Shown here: positions 22,633 through 34,699 of the stretch, one piece after another
Position numbering within the stretch: the stretch's first letter is position 1
Layout: every line of letters begins with the position of its first letter
NCBI GenBank assembly: GCA_049724395.1
Contig: JAUGWO010000129.1
Coordinates: 104,952 to 168,951, forward strand
Direction of reading: 5' to 3'
From: Spongospora subterranea f. sp. subterranea
Taxonomy: Eukaryota; Endomyxa: Phytomyxea; Phytomyxea; Plasmodiophorida
DNA: 64,000 nt
The notes under the pieces: model-generated
Databases searched by the model: none
Seen by the model: only the letters and a program-made list of their open reading frames with translations
Told to the model about the DNA's origin: nothing
Translations under genes and position numbers: made by a program

Positions 22633-24063
22633 CTAAAAAGTGATTTGGTTAATATTAAAAGTGAGAAAAATGGGCCCAATTTGTGATTTTATTGTTAACT
22701 TTTCAGGGCACCTTTTCAAAATTCGCCAAGTCCAAAACATGCGATAAACCGACAAAAACCTCAATTTTGTTACAGAATCACTCAAATTCAAACTTTTCTG
22801 ATTTTCCAGCAGCGACTTGTACACTCCACCATTTTCCTCATGCTTTGCCAAGTACTCCATAAATGCGGCTTGATTATTAGAACGATGATCCTGGCCGTAA
22901 GCACTGAAAGCTTTAGAAATTCCGAATACCGATGCCAGATTCTTGTCAACTTCTTCGATAGATTCCTCAAGCCATTGAATTACATCCGTTGCGGTCAACC
23001 TTATACTTTCCTCCAGGACCAGGGTCTGACCGCATCTTCCACGAGACATATCGTTTTTTGAACGCCTGTTTGATAGGCTTGTTGGCGATCAAGTCACAAA
23101 TTTGGATCAGACTTGTGCAACCAGGAGGAATTCCACTCAAGACAATATTCAGCTGGGCGGCTTGGTCCACAACAATTTCACAGAAATGGCTTGAGCTGCG
23201 TCCAATATCAAGCCCAATTTCTCATCTGGATAGCAAGATCGTAACCAACGCAGGTAAAGGCAGCATCCCCTCTTTATCCATCCAGTGTTTCGGATGGAAA
23301 GTGATCGTACTTGCTCGATCCCAAGTTGCGAAAGTTGATTCCTGGCAAATCTGCAACCAATTTGTCTGTACTGTCTGGGAGATTGATTCTTTACGGATCG
23401 AAAAGTGATGCCTGTTGAACACCCTGTGGAGCCACTGCGAGAGAGCTGGGGTGATGTTGCCAGAATGAATACCCATCTTGAGCTCCCGCATTCTGTTCGG
23501 CCAGCTTCAGATTCATGTCCAACTTTGGATATCAGGAAATTATACGTTGACGATTTGGACAACGGATTGCCAGTTTTCCATTGCTCAACAACTTGCTCTA
23601 TGAAAAACCCTTCTTGTTCTTGGTATTTGACCTTACGCCCTGACCCAGCTGTTTTGGAAGTCTTGCGAACATAAACAATATTTTTGTCATACGTGCTCAT
23701 TTTCTTTTTCTGATGGCGGCTCCCCGATGAGAACGATGAAACATACGTTTTGCCAAAATGGCTGACATTGTATTTCGGATCAATATTCACTTTGCTTTGC
23801 GGATCAACCGCATTGTATGCGCTTCTTAAAGAAGATGGTATAGAGGGTAGAATGTCAGAGGCAGTAAATGCTTCCACATAATGATACAATTTCTCGAAAT
23901 ACTGTTTTTGCCGAATCCAGTTGTTGAACATGTTCAGGTTAATACCGAAAATTGTACAGGTAAGTTCAGCATCAACGTTGCCAAGAGAATTGTGAAGGTA
24001 GAAGAAAACGGCCTTGGACTTTTTTTCCCATGTCATGGTACGGTATCTGAGAAGCATAATCAC
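22633..24063 (-). mobile_element. Decayed pogo/Tigger-like (DDE_1) DNA transposon
   Basis: Minus-strand pieces in at least three frames give the order of a CENP-B/JERKY-related transposase. First comes an N-terminal region with a CENP-B-type DNA-binding part (GNVDAELTCTIFGI, SKSSTYNFLISKVG), then PALSQWLHRVFNRHHFSIRK with SISQTVQTNWLQICQ, then a catalytic-core piece ILDAAQ, then the hallmark VLSGIPPGCTSLIQICDL with NKPIKQAFKKRYVSW, then a tail. The frame changes near 23490 and near 23160, so no intact protein is encoded. I did not find terminal inverted repeats by eye; the boundaries are those of recognisable coding. Confidence 0.75.
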
Positions 24064-24099
24064 TGTTGCTGATATTGTGTCAGATGTGCTAATGCGGCA

Positions 24100-25490
24100 A
24101 ATCCGAAATTGTTAACTGTTTATCGATTAATGTATTTGAAACACATATCGCGAATAATCCACGTCATGTCACCATCTTCGGCCATGACTACAAGAAGCTG
24201 GGAAAAAAGGAGCAGACATCGCATTAATACAAACGACGACGTGGGATCGTGTGATATCGTACGCAATACAGCAAATTGGAAAATCCCAGCCAGTTAGTCT
24301 CTCCTGTGCTGTAAATTTGAAAACGGTGTTTTGAAGCATAGGAATGACCGTCCTGGCATGCGATTTGTTGAGCACTTGAAAAACAGGCCAAAAACAGTCA
24401 ATTGGCGCCTGAGTCCAAATGGCCCCCGCAGAGGCGGTCGATTGAGCGATGAATCATCAGCCATCTTATACTTCTGAGTAAAACGTCAAGCTGTGTGTCA
24501 TTGTGAGCACTTGTTTTCGCATTCCATTGACTCTGCAAAGATCTGTAGATCGCACATATGCTCGGTCGGACCATGAATTGTTCCATCCGGCAGCGTCGAA
24601 TGACATCCTTCGCTACGAAAAGTCGTCGGGCAATTTATGTTACACGCCTCCAGACTGGCCATTGATGCAGTCCGAAGCGGGTATCGACCGCCGGCCATGC
24701 CGAGAACGACTTAAAGTCGACTTCAGCACCTCAAGTTTCCTGCGTTACACGTTGCCAGTAGGTTGTGAGGGTTCTGGGTTCCCTTGAGCAGGTTACGCCG
24801 TGTTTCCGTGCCAAAGTCGCGCAAATTTCGATCTCGATCGATCAACTTTCGATCATTGTGTCTTCTTCCGAGCGAACGGCCTTGGAACCCAATCGAAAAA
24901 TTATCGTGGGTGATAAAAATGAATGCGTATGTGAGATTGGGTGTCGTTGGCCGAGCCCATTTGCGGAGCTCTCGATCACCGTTTACAAGAACACATTCGT
25001 CGAGCCCGTCAGCTAACGAAAAACCGTTACCGACCCAGGTGAAACGAAAGGTCGCCCATCTGAAAATGCAAATGCCAGCGGAACTTGAACTGGCCGATGC
25101 ATATGATACGTCCATCACATTAAAGGTACAATCATACTAAAATTCGTCACTCCTCATAATTGTTTGCGAGGATTCAGCTATCAGCAAACCGCCGCATCAC
25201 AATTTATAAATGGGGGTCGGTGAAGCGGGTCGATATTCGTGAGTATTACCTTAAGGACGACGAATATCTTCCAGGGAGGAAGGGTAGTCAAACATAATGC
25301 TGAATGATTAGCCATGATGGTTATAATGAATACTTGGTTTTTAGGAATATCCCTTACATTGTCACAATGGGACTTTTTGAAAGATAATATTGGCATCATC
25401 GACTCAGCGATCCGCGATCTATCGTGAATGTCCCACATAAGTCCTGTACAGTATTTGGCGTGGGCAGATGGTATTTATCATTACATTTCA
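24100..25490. other. Stretch without a recognised gene
   Basis: Frames on both strands (for example a minus-strand 131-codon frame at 24723-25118 and a plus-strand 118-codon frame at 24784-25140) overlap each other and show no known domain. Codon pattern does not favour one of them. It may hold another old mobile-element remnant. Confidence 0.4.
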
Positions 25491-25494
25491 GATT

Positions 25495-27868
25495 TCAACT
25501 GTTCTCTCCAACTTCTATGGGTCCTTGTGCCCTACTCGGTGTCTGAACCAGCTCCGTTCCCGCAGCGCTGGTCAGAAGGTTGCCAAATTCGCTTGTTACG
25601 AATACAGAGACAGCGTCGATTTCAGCGCGTAACGCTTCAAACGATATCTGTTTCCACAGTATCATTAGTTGAAAACAAGAAAAGATCAGCGCTCGAACCT
25701 GCAACGCGGATGCTAACTGCTGCTCTTTCAAAATTGCGTTATCGTGGGCCAGTGACAGTTTTATTTTCAAGACCAGAAAGTAACTCTTCAATGTGAGCTT
25801 TGGTAACTTCGATCTATGAACGTACATTAGTGTGTCTTCGATTCACAATTTAAAAACAAACAGATGAAAACCTTTCCTTGCCACGCTTTATTAGCAGCCT
25901 GTTCTCCTCTAGGAGAATTGTTCAACGTTGGACAGTTATCTCGCCCAGGCTTAATCGATGTTTCATCAGTATCGTCAGACTGAAGAGGCTGGCTGTCAAA
26001 ATTGTCAAAGAATCGAAATACAACAGTTTCGACATCAGATGGTATGAGTACCAATTAATACTAAAAAATGCACAATCAAGCAGGTAAAAATCGCCAAGAA
26101 GCTCCCCTTGGGAGCTGGCTCCACCGAAAAAGTATAGGGATTCGCGTTCTGAGAGAGAATCGCGAACCAGGCAGCTTGCGTGTCCAGTTCTGGCTGGAGG
26201 AACTGTAACAATGCCATCATTGATGATTATTGTTGGAGTTAAAATTTTGAATATGTATACCAGTTCCTGAGTCACTTGGTCGAGACCACACACATGTCGT
26301 ACAATTAAAAACGTGTAAATCATCATATAATTTGTCAACTGTTCCTCCACCGAAAACAAGCAAACGAGGATTTTGTCCGATAATGCACTGCAAAACGAAA
26401 TAAGTCTATTTCAATAATATTTTTGAGGCAAGTAATCACATGCATACTGTGCCCAAGCCGGGCGGCAGGAGGCGTTCCATCAATTGTTGGCTCAGACCAC
26501 GTCAGAGTTTCCAGGTCAAGAATATGAGTCGAGTTTGTTGGACCCTGGACAGTGCCGCCACCAAACACATATAAGTGATGATCGCCCACAAGTACAGCTG
26601 CATGACCAGCCCTTGGTGAGGGTGGAGTGCCACGACATTTTGGCTTCGACCATCCCATGGTTTCAACGTCAAGAATATGTAAGTCATTAAACCTGGAGGC
26701 AAAATGTTATTTTGAAACGAATTAACCTGAATGAGAGACGGAACGGACAGTCGCGTCCCATCGTTGCCACCAAATACGAAAATTCTGCTGCCCACTGAAG
26801 TGGCTGAATGAGCAGCTCGTGGGCAAGGTTTTGCACCTGCCGTCTCAGGGGCATACCATAAAAACATTGTTTGAGGGGCCAGTTGTTTCCAGCTGTGTCG
26901 GATATCCTAAGCCTCGTGTTGACTGCATTGATTTGATCGAACGTCAAGACACATACCTCTAGTTTCGGAACCAACGGTTGCTCGAATTCAATATCTAAGA
27001 CATGAACATCATTGAGCCAATTGCCATCTATGGCGCATCCACCGAATACAACAAGTTGCTTTCCAACAGCACTGCAGGAGTGGGCAAACCTATCTCGTGG
27101 AATAGCGCCTAATCAGCACCGAATTAGACCCGCTGCAAAATCTGAATTCGGCCAGTGCCCACCTGCACAAAGTGGCCTTGACCATGATTCTGAAACCGTG
27201 CTGTAGTATAGAGTTTCAAACCCAGAGTTCCCTCGTCGAGAATCGGCACAGAAACCGCCCGTTAGATACATACCATCATCGATTGCAGTTAGAACACCAC
27301 CATTCCTGGAAAGCGGTATAACCCCAGCATGTTGAAGACTGGTCCAAATCAAAGTATCTGAAAAGGCATGGATATATGATGTAACACCACTTGCATTATA
27401 CCTTCTAAGACATTCAGCTTGGCAACATCAAAAGGCGATGGTCGCGTTTCGAGAAAAGCGTTTAATTGGCTTCTTTGAAAGTGTTTCAACAATGTTTGCC
27501 TGGCATTACGGACGCCAGGTGACCCACGTGGCCCGGCAACAACAATGTTTCGGTCAATTAGGTCTTGTAAAGATCTGCGTTTTTTTAGCAAAGCCCCAAG
27601 CTCACGTTCCCGACGGGTCCTTATTAAAGCTTGCATGACTTCGTGTAAGGAAGGGTCAGCACGAAACGCTTTTGTGACCAATAAGGATAACAAATTGATC
27701 CATACAACCTATGTACTGACATTTCAATATGTTGTGCTCCACGAGGCTGTCCACAGTAGGGCGATTTTCCAGGTGTTGAGCAATTTTCAGCGCTCGCTCA
27801 GATAGTTCGATAGGTTTCTCTGTAGTGGCTACCTCATCGCCCGATCGCACAGGTGGATCGTTGTCCAT
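25495..27868 (-). CDS. RPEL-repeat and Kelch-repeat fusion protein
   Basis: Likely an actin-regulating protein: RPEL motifs bind monomeric actin and Kelch repeats form a beta-propeller. From the ATG at 27868, RPEL 1 is LENRPTVDSLVEHNIL (near 27760). A second, weaker one is KRRSLQDLIDRNIV (near 27570). A third is FLETRPSPFDVAKLNVL (near 27440). Six Kelch repeats follow between 27340 and 26080, with typical cores such as AHSCSAVGKQLVVFGGC, HSATSVGSRIFVFGGNDG, GHAAVLVGDHHLYVFGGG and ESLYFFGGAS. After an acidic linker (DDTDETSIKPGRD) comes a C-terminal coiled coil (EELLS-EQQLASALQ-ISFEALRAEIDAVSVF) across two introns. Roughly ten short introns; length about 650 residues. The gene lies head-to-tail behind the formin. 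I know of no standard family with this order. Confidence 0.75.
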
Positions 27869-28165
27869 GATTGGTGCTAGATGATAATAGTATCTGTACG
27901 AGTGATTTGGCAACAGTGTCAGGATATAGGTATTACTAGTCGGCAGGAGGAAACATGAGAACCAGCGCAGCCTGGTTTATTATCACCACTACACGACTGG
28001 TTCAGCTGTTGATCTCATAAAGAACCAGCGCTTAAGCCAAGAGCAAACAACTCAATTACTTTACACCAGTAATTATGCTTCTTTTTGAATGCAATGTCAC
28101 ACCTGAGACCGACAACCCAGATTCGTATAAATATTAATGTACTTGAACACTTGAAAAGGCTCAAT

Positions 28166-31100
28166 CTAAACGCTCCAGTTCGATTCCTCCGATTTGACAG
28201 ACGTTGACAACCTCCTTCTTTCAGACATAGCAGCGTCGATGGTCTTTTCAATGCACATATTAGATAAACCTTCTTGCGACAAAACAAGTGGACGATTGAC
28301 TTGGTTAGTTGCGGACGCCGTGTCCTTGACAAAAGCAAACACAGCAGCTGCAAATTCTTCACTGAACTCGCGAAACATGCGAAAAGTATTTCTGATGGCT
28401 TCTGAGAGCTTGCCGACGTCGGAGTTGGGAAGAACCACCCTTGACTTGCTGAGTTCCATTTCAATTTCTAACATGGAAAGCCATTCTGACAGAAGCTTTC
28501 TAGCAGAATTGACTTTTTTTCTGGCAATCTTCATAGGAACCGCTGCCCGACTGGCGAGCAGATCGAGCATGTGTAGCTTCACTCAAAGCTAGGCTTGCCT
28601 CGTCAACCTTCTGTAAATCCCAGACACGGTTCGATTCGTTCTGTAATTGCGTTTGCCTCTTCTGCTGTGCTTGTGAAATTGGATACATTTCTTCAAACAT
28701 ACTTGTCGCTGTGTCAACGTTCAACCCGAAATATTCAAGTAAATCACGACAACGTTGTTCCAGCTGATTATATTGTTCAAGCAGCAAATGACTTTCCTTA
28801 ACAGCGAAATCAAACGCATCAGCGATTTTGACAAAGGAATCTTCATCAGAAAGACCAGAACGAATAGATTCTGAAGCCTTTCCCTGTTTTTCAACGGAGG
28901 CAACAAGTTCAGTCACCGTAGTACAGACAGACTGTAGAGTTCTTCTGGAGACGAAGACTAAATGGGGACCGATCTAAGTACGACGTTAGGACGTGTATGC
29001 AATTACTATTAGGAAACAGCAACCTGCTGAGGAAATTCCAGAGCGTGCACAGCACATTGCGAGAGTTCTTTTTACAGTGAAGCTCAACATATCGCCACAT
29101 ACTCCAGTACTGCAATCACAGAGTGTCAAACCATACAAAGCCTTGATTACGACATTATTTTGCGCATACCATTTGGTTGATATTAACTTAGTGATGGCAT
29201 CAAGACGAAACGCTTTGGCGTTTCCCTTAGAAGTTGCCATATTCATATGATTGCCAATGGTCAGAATACTTGACAAAATAGCAGTCAGAGAATCCGAACT
29301 CATCATAAAACGAAGCACATTATCGAAGGTTTTGATTGAATCTGCTATCAGACTCGCCTGATCTTCAAAATCACGTAGGACTTTCCATGACTTCAGTCTA
29401 ACCTCCCAGAAAGTTACCGAAGTAAGTGCCTATTAGCGTAATCAAACTTTTGTAAAATGAAATTGCGATTTGCATAGACTAACCTTTACATACAACACAG
29501 AGGCTCGTGAATTCTCAGGGGATAGATTTACGTTCAGATTATTTACAAATTCCTCATCCTCTTTTCGCGGTAAATTCTGGAACATGAGCAAAAGCGCATC
29601 ACGATCAATAACATGATCATCAAGGCTTTGCAGAGCTGATATAGACAATAATAAGTTTAAGAATAATCACTGAATTCGACTCATATATACCAGAAGCGAG
29701 CTTCTCTACGGGAGGTAGCCTGAAGATGGATGAAGAAGATAAGTAACAAGAAGAGCAGATATACAGAAATATACTTGCGAAGCATTATCTCCATGTTTTG
29801 GGATTGTTTCTTGTCAGGCAAATCAAACTTTGATGAGACAGAACAATCGCTTTCTCCATGAAGTGTTCGTTCGCGAATTGAAGCTTTCAGCTTAGGTTTT
29901 TTGGCAAAGCTTTTTTCTATACTGCCGCGGGAGATTTGCGAGAATATAGGCAGCTTATACCAGATAGAATCTTTTTTGCTGTAAACACGGTTGAGAACCA
30001 ATGGGGCTAGAGGTATGCGACACAAGATAACCTTGATGCTGGTTTAAGCTTGATCCAGTGAAAATTTTTGCACTCAATAGCTCCGGGGGGAAGTTTTGAT
30101 ATAGATGGTGCCGGAGGAGGAATTGGCGGTGGAGCAGGTAGACAAGGAGGCGGAGGGATAGATGACAATTCTGTTTTCAAACCTAATGGCAATTATCAAT
30201 AAAAATGTCAATAAGAGACGACATCGTTTACCAGGAACGGCGAATACTAGGGTATCCACTTGATCTGATAGGTTTGTTGGACCTTCTTCGGAGCGGTCTT
30301 GTTTCTTTACTACTTGCTCAACATACTGACGAACCTGTTCTTTGGTCTCATCATTCATGAACTCTGCAAGGCAGCATTTCCTGCGTTCTGCTGGCTATTT
30401 CCGGTGAATTGCCAGTAAGGAGGTTTGAATTCAACTCAAACCTTCATGTGAGCAGGAGAACTAATCCGGTTCATAAAAGTAGGCACTCCCCCAGCAGGAT
30501 GATCCGTCTCATGACGTCTTCTCTAAAAGCATAATTCGGAAACACAACCGACCTAAAAGCATTGAACAATACCTCTTGCTCGTAATCCTGTATAACACCA
30601 AATTTTTCAGCTTCCACCTTTGTTAGCATTGTAAGCTGTACTAATTTCTCTTTGCTGTTGCCCATTAACGAGCCTAAGGAAATAGAGTCCTCGAATGAAA
30701 ATAAAAATTGGCCACTGACAGAATCAAACATGAGCAAACTCACTAGATATAAACAAGAAAAGAGTACCGGAATCTTACAACCAAGGAATTCGGGTCTAAC
30801 CCTATCAAATCGGCGATCTCCTCACGTATGTCGCCAATATCCATTGATAACGGAACAGAATTGAAAGATACTTCTTGAACGTTCATCCCAATCGGCACCA
30901 AAACAACGACCTCAACGCATTCTTGATCGATTACTAACGCCTTGACAGTTCAGGTAAGCAATGGTCTATTGTCAAAACCATAACCACAGCAAGTACCTTC
31001 TGTGCAATTAATGAAATTTCCTTCTCTTCAGCTGTTAGATTTGAAGCTTTCAACATCATCTTCTGGACCACCTCTTCCAGAGTTGAAATTTCAGCAATGA

Positions 31101-31580
31101 AATCTTCCGGGATGTCGCTACCGGCGTGACAACAAAACTCCAGCCGAATTATGTGCCGCTCCACAATTTCCAACAGTGCCGTCGCGTTTGGGAGCTCCAT
31201 CACTAAAATCCCTTTGATCTGTTGTCTCAGAACTATCAGCCGTTCAGAAACCGATTTTATTAAGGAACCGGCTTCTTGCTGAGCTTCTTTCATGCATGTT
31301 TCTGGGCCGTGTTTATCGACCTCGTCAATGGCGACACTGCATAAACAGTTCTTGCAGAAGACGGAGTCATGAACGCCGTCCATTGTTTGAGGCTCCTGTA
31401 TGCCTGCGACCATCGATAAATAAGATGAATGAAGAGAGTAACAGGATGACGTGTCCCCGCACCAGTATTAGTTGTCTTTGATGATGGGCCATGGGGTTCA
31501 TCCCTCTTCCGTCGACGGAGAGTTCTCGCCGCGATGCCGGCCGGATTAAGGTGACCAGAAAACGACCGCTCGCGATCCAT
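28166..31580 (-). CDS. Formin (FH1-FH2 actin nucleator) with unusual N-terminus
   Basis: Formins nucleate and elongate unbranched actin filaments. The ATG at 31580 opens MDRERSFSGHLNPAGIAART. After a first intron comes a Cys-x2-Cys ... His-x4-Cys pattern (near 31330), then long amphipathic helices, then a globular part (LVIDQECVEVVVLVP, SMDIGDIREEIADLIGLDP) that looks ubiquitin-like. FH1 is short: PPPPCLPAPPPIPPPAP (near 30140). FH2 starts CKNFHWIKL, then SIWYKL, DKKQSQNMEIMLRK, LDDHVIDRDALLLMFQNLP, and ILSSILTIGNHMNMATSKGN with AFRLDAITKL (near 29200). It ends in a helical tail with MFEEMYPISQAQQKRQ. Many introns of about 50 bp; roughly 900-1000 residues. A canonical GBD/FH3 region was not recognised. 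Exon joins were not all verified. Confidence 0.85.
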
Positions 31581-31659
31581 TACTTTGGGTATGCGCCGAG
31601 CTAAAACGAAGAGTAACTGTGAGAGACACTACAGTTTTGTGTAGGATTCAAGAGGGCGG

Positions 31660-32870
31660 TCAACAAGGGTTTACAGACAATGCACTACCGGTAATTCGGA
31701 CCTGATTCCCGGAGTCATTCAAAACCTGCAAAACCATCCCAGCTCCTTCACCGTGGTCTGTTCGCGAATTATCGATGACTTCCGTCAAACGGCTTTCGAT
31801 GAGAATGCGCTCAACGACTCTGTTTACCGATGCATGATGACGGAAATCAAATTGGAAAATCATTAGTTGCCTGTATTCGCCAACTTTATTAGATACTGAT
31901 TGCTGCACCAGCTCAAGTGCACATGCGTGTTATCCATGAGGTTTCCCAATGTAAACTGAGCAACCGCGAAACAAAGAGAAATCGGGACATTTCAATCAGA
32001 TGAACCTCAAAAACGAATTAGCAACAGTTGCAATGAGAATTTTGTGATATATTCAACCTTTCCGCAAAGTGTTTAAACTAGAATGTATTGGCAGCAAATA
32101 CGCGCAAGATGTGCCCTTTCGGCAAAAGGCTTGATGAGTTCCATGTGCATACACGATACACCTGTGCCAAGTTCGTTACGTTGTATAAACTCGTCAGCTT
32201 GAGATGAATGTCAATACCAGGCTGCGTTTTTGCTCAACAATTTTCATCGTTGATCATCATGGTTGACCCAGATGAAAGCATAACAAGTTGTTTGAACAGC
32301 GAAAGCTGATACATATAGACAATACGTGTATGCACACTGTTTCATTTTAGGAAATCCGTCTCAGCGAAAAAAAAGCTCAACCTTCTGCTTCGCGGACTCG
32401 ACTAGCAGCAGCAGCAATAGCCAGCAGGCCCAGCACTGTGCGGAATGAAGACGATAAGGCAATCACATAGATGGCCACTTCTCTGTGAATCCTGATGCTC
32501 TCGTTTATAATGACTTGTCTTCCATTTTTATTGGCAAAGAAAATCATTGTTACAAACAGACTGATTCTTACTAAAAGAACGGAACGAGCCTGTTCTGAGA
32601 GTTTGCCCAATAATTAACTCAGAGGTGGCTCCATCACCTTGAAACCAGAAAGAGCATCGAAGTTGACCCTGAAACAATTTCTGTAAACAGCATGATAGGT
32701 ATCGCAGTATTTCAAGTATCTCCAAGAACACGGGGCTCTTTCGTTTGGCCTTCAAGTCCTCCACGACGCTATCACAGCCATATTCAACAAGATCAATTGC
32801 TGCATGGGCGTCGACCGCTGGCTGTATCCCTTTTCGAATTAGTCATTTGGCCCTATCAAACTCCAAGGCG
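31660..32870 (-). CDS. Unresolved multi-exon gene, helical-repeat-like
   Basis: Minus-strand blocks in changing frames look helical. They include AAIDLVEYGCDSVVEDLKAK and SPVFLEILEILRYLSCCLQ (near 32740), NFDALSGFKVMEPPLS (near 32640), LSEQARSVLLVRISLFVTMI (near 32570), a block ending REVAIYVIALSSS (near 32450), and further down SVNRVVERILIESRLTEVID (near 31810). This resembles ARM/HEAT-type repeats, but I cannot name the protein or prove that all blocks belong to one gene. A GCT/GCA-rich run (about 32398-32415) encodes AIAAAA. Confidence 0.35.
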
Positions 32871-33014
32871 TAGCGACTCCAGAACAAGAACCGAGCGAAA
32901 TTTGAAATTTCTATTGATCGGCAACTTACCTTGACCGCAATTTGCGGGTGTACATACAGTAGACAGGTTAGTGACAGGTTTATTGATCTACGGAGAAATC
33001 AATGACGTGTAACG

Positions 33015-33390
33015 ATGGAGGCCGGTTCAGATGACGAGGACGTTGTCGAGTACGTGCTATTGCAGATACCCGATAAACCAGATTACTTGGTCAAGGAGCC
33101 TAAACTAGTTATCGGTGTATGCTCGGTTCTCATTACGTCGAAGCCTCGTTATTGAACTGCCCTTGCAGAATTTGGATACACCAACGCCGAATTTGACTGT
33201 TGGAAGGAAGCATCTCCATGGAAAATTTGAACCCATTCTGGGCACGTCCATGATATTCGAAACACAAAAGGAAAAGCAGCAGCATGCTGTTTCAGAGGTG
33301 TTTGGAGCACCGCGACCTTCAGCACAAGAATCAAATTTGCAAAGTGTCCAATACTTAGGCAAAACTCTGAAACTTATCGTATTCAAATAA
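33015..33390 (+). CDS. Transcription factor IIIC small subunit (TFIIIC_sub6 / GTF3C6-like)
   Basis: This subunit is part of the tau-A-type module of TFIIIC, the RNA polymerase III factor that binds box A/B promoters. Two exons (33015-33117 and 33170-33390) join in frame to 107 residues. The family core is clear: an acidic start (SDDEDVVEYVLLQIP), then across the intron LVIG-NLDTPTPNLTVGR, then HGKFEPILGTSMIFETQ, and a final strand LKLIVFK. The length fits the short form of the family. The intron is 52 bp with a GTATGC donor. Confidence 0.8.
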
Positions 33391-33617
33391 ACCGAAAATA
33401 TCCAAAAGCCGCTGTGGCTGTCTGCGGTTTTTCTTATTGCAGTGTGGTCTCGTTAGCAACAATCTGTTGGGTTTCAAATAGGGTAGTTCCCGGTTCTGTT
33501 TTTGTTGTCAATATTTTGACTTGTAGTATATTCTAGCATTGTCTTAACACTGCACCGTCTACGATGGAACAACACTTCTCTTTTGTTCGTCAGCAGCAAC
33601 AATATCAGTGTTTCTCA

Positions 33618-34689
33618 TCAATGTCGATCTTCTCCTTCGTAAGGAATATCGGTTACTTGCTTTGACGACGACATTTGAACTCGGTAGAGCACCTTCTGCA
33701 ACTGAATTTCGTGATGAACGCCCCACTGAAATACCTCATCATACTCTACCCAACTACGTGCTGGGGGGTGCCAGAACCTATCGTATACGACTAGGCCTTC
33801 ACTCAAAGACGCTGCCAAATATGAATACGAGCTGTGCGCCATCAAGAGAATATCGGCAGAGACTAAGGCATGAACCGTATATAGCGGATCTGCATCATAA
33901 ACTATATGGAAAGGCGAGGAGTTGAACTCAGACATCTGGTCGGGTCGGCCTTGTGTGAAAATGATCACATTCAAAGGAATATCGGTCCGTTTGGCGATCT
34001 CCGTCGACAGATTTTCCAGTTTAGAAATTGTATAGTGGTTTGGAATGCAGCGAGACCGAACATGGTCAATTGTTTGACATGCGTCTACATCCCAACCCAT
34101 GCGTACATGAACGGCAACATTGATCGCGTTGCGTTTGAACTCGGTGATGATAGGTTTAGAGGAGCCCGAACGATATTTTGATATTAGCTGAGGACGGTAC
34201 AGATCTAGCAGGTTCGGGTGCGAATCGATAACGCTAGTGTTCCCAGGAATTTCTTCGAGAGCGATGTCATCGGGTATGTCGCCCAGCCGAATTTCGCCAG
34301 CACCAAGATTGAATAAGGCTTCGGCTGCGATGATGTTTACTCCCCATTCGGCGCCCGATATTGGCCTGTGAACATACTGGCAATCACCTTTGAATTGCGA
34401 TTCGATCAAAGCGTTGATCCGCGCGTGGAGTTGGGCACCAATACCATCGGAGCGATCCCGGATGACACAAAGGCGGGAGTTGACAAGTGGGAAAGTCGCT
34501 GTCAATCGGACAGGAGGCGTAATTTGTTGGTCCGATTCACAACCAGTTGTAATAATCGGAAAAGCTTTCTTTTTCTAGGACACTGGCTGAAAGGTCTTCG
34601 GATTTCTGCAAGATGAAAGTGAGGACAGTGAAACCGAGTGTAAAGAACACGATGGAAACACCAGCCCATTGACGAACGGTTGGACCCAT
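33618..34689 (-). CDS. Type II membrane fucosyltransferase-like glycosyltransferase
   Basis: Probably a Golgi enzyme transferring a sugar (perhaps fucose from GDP-fucose) to surface glycans. Two exons (34689-34584 and 34498-33618, an 85-bp intron) give 328 residues. The N-terminus is a short tail plus signal anchor (VRQWAGVSIVFFTLGFTVL). The catalytic part has RSDGIGAQLHARINALIES, NVAVHVRMGWDVDAC and the late block ADILLMAHSSYSYLAASLSE with VVYDRFWHPP. That order resembles fucosyltransferase-fold proteins, which usually have HxRxGD; here it is HVRMGWD. Exact family (GT11, GT23 or related) is not settled. It is the first of six adjacent glycan genes. Confidence 0.65.
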
Positions 34690-34699
34690 CGGAGAGAGA

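Noticed and set aside
24723-25140. Two overlapping antisense frames of over 110 codons.
   Set aside because: Neither has a recognisable domain and they mirror each other; at most one can be real and I could not choose.
27868-28165. Extra gene between formin and RPEL-Kelch.
   Set aside because: The frame at 28015-28464 is mostly a shadow of the formin's last exons in another frame; the gap itself is under 300 bp.
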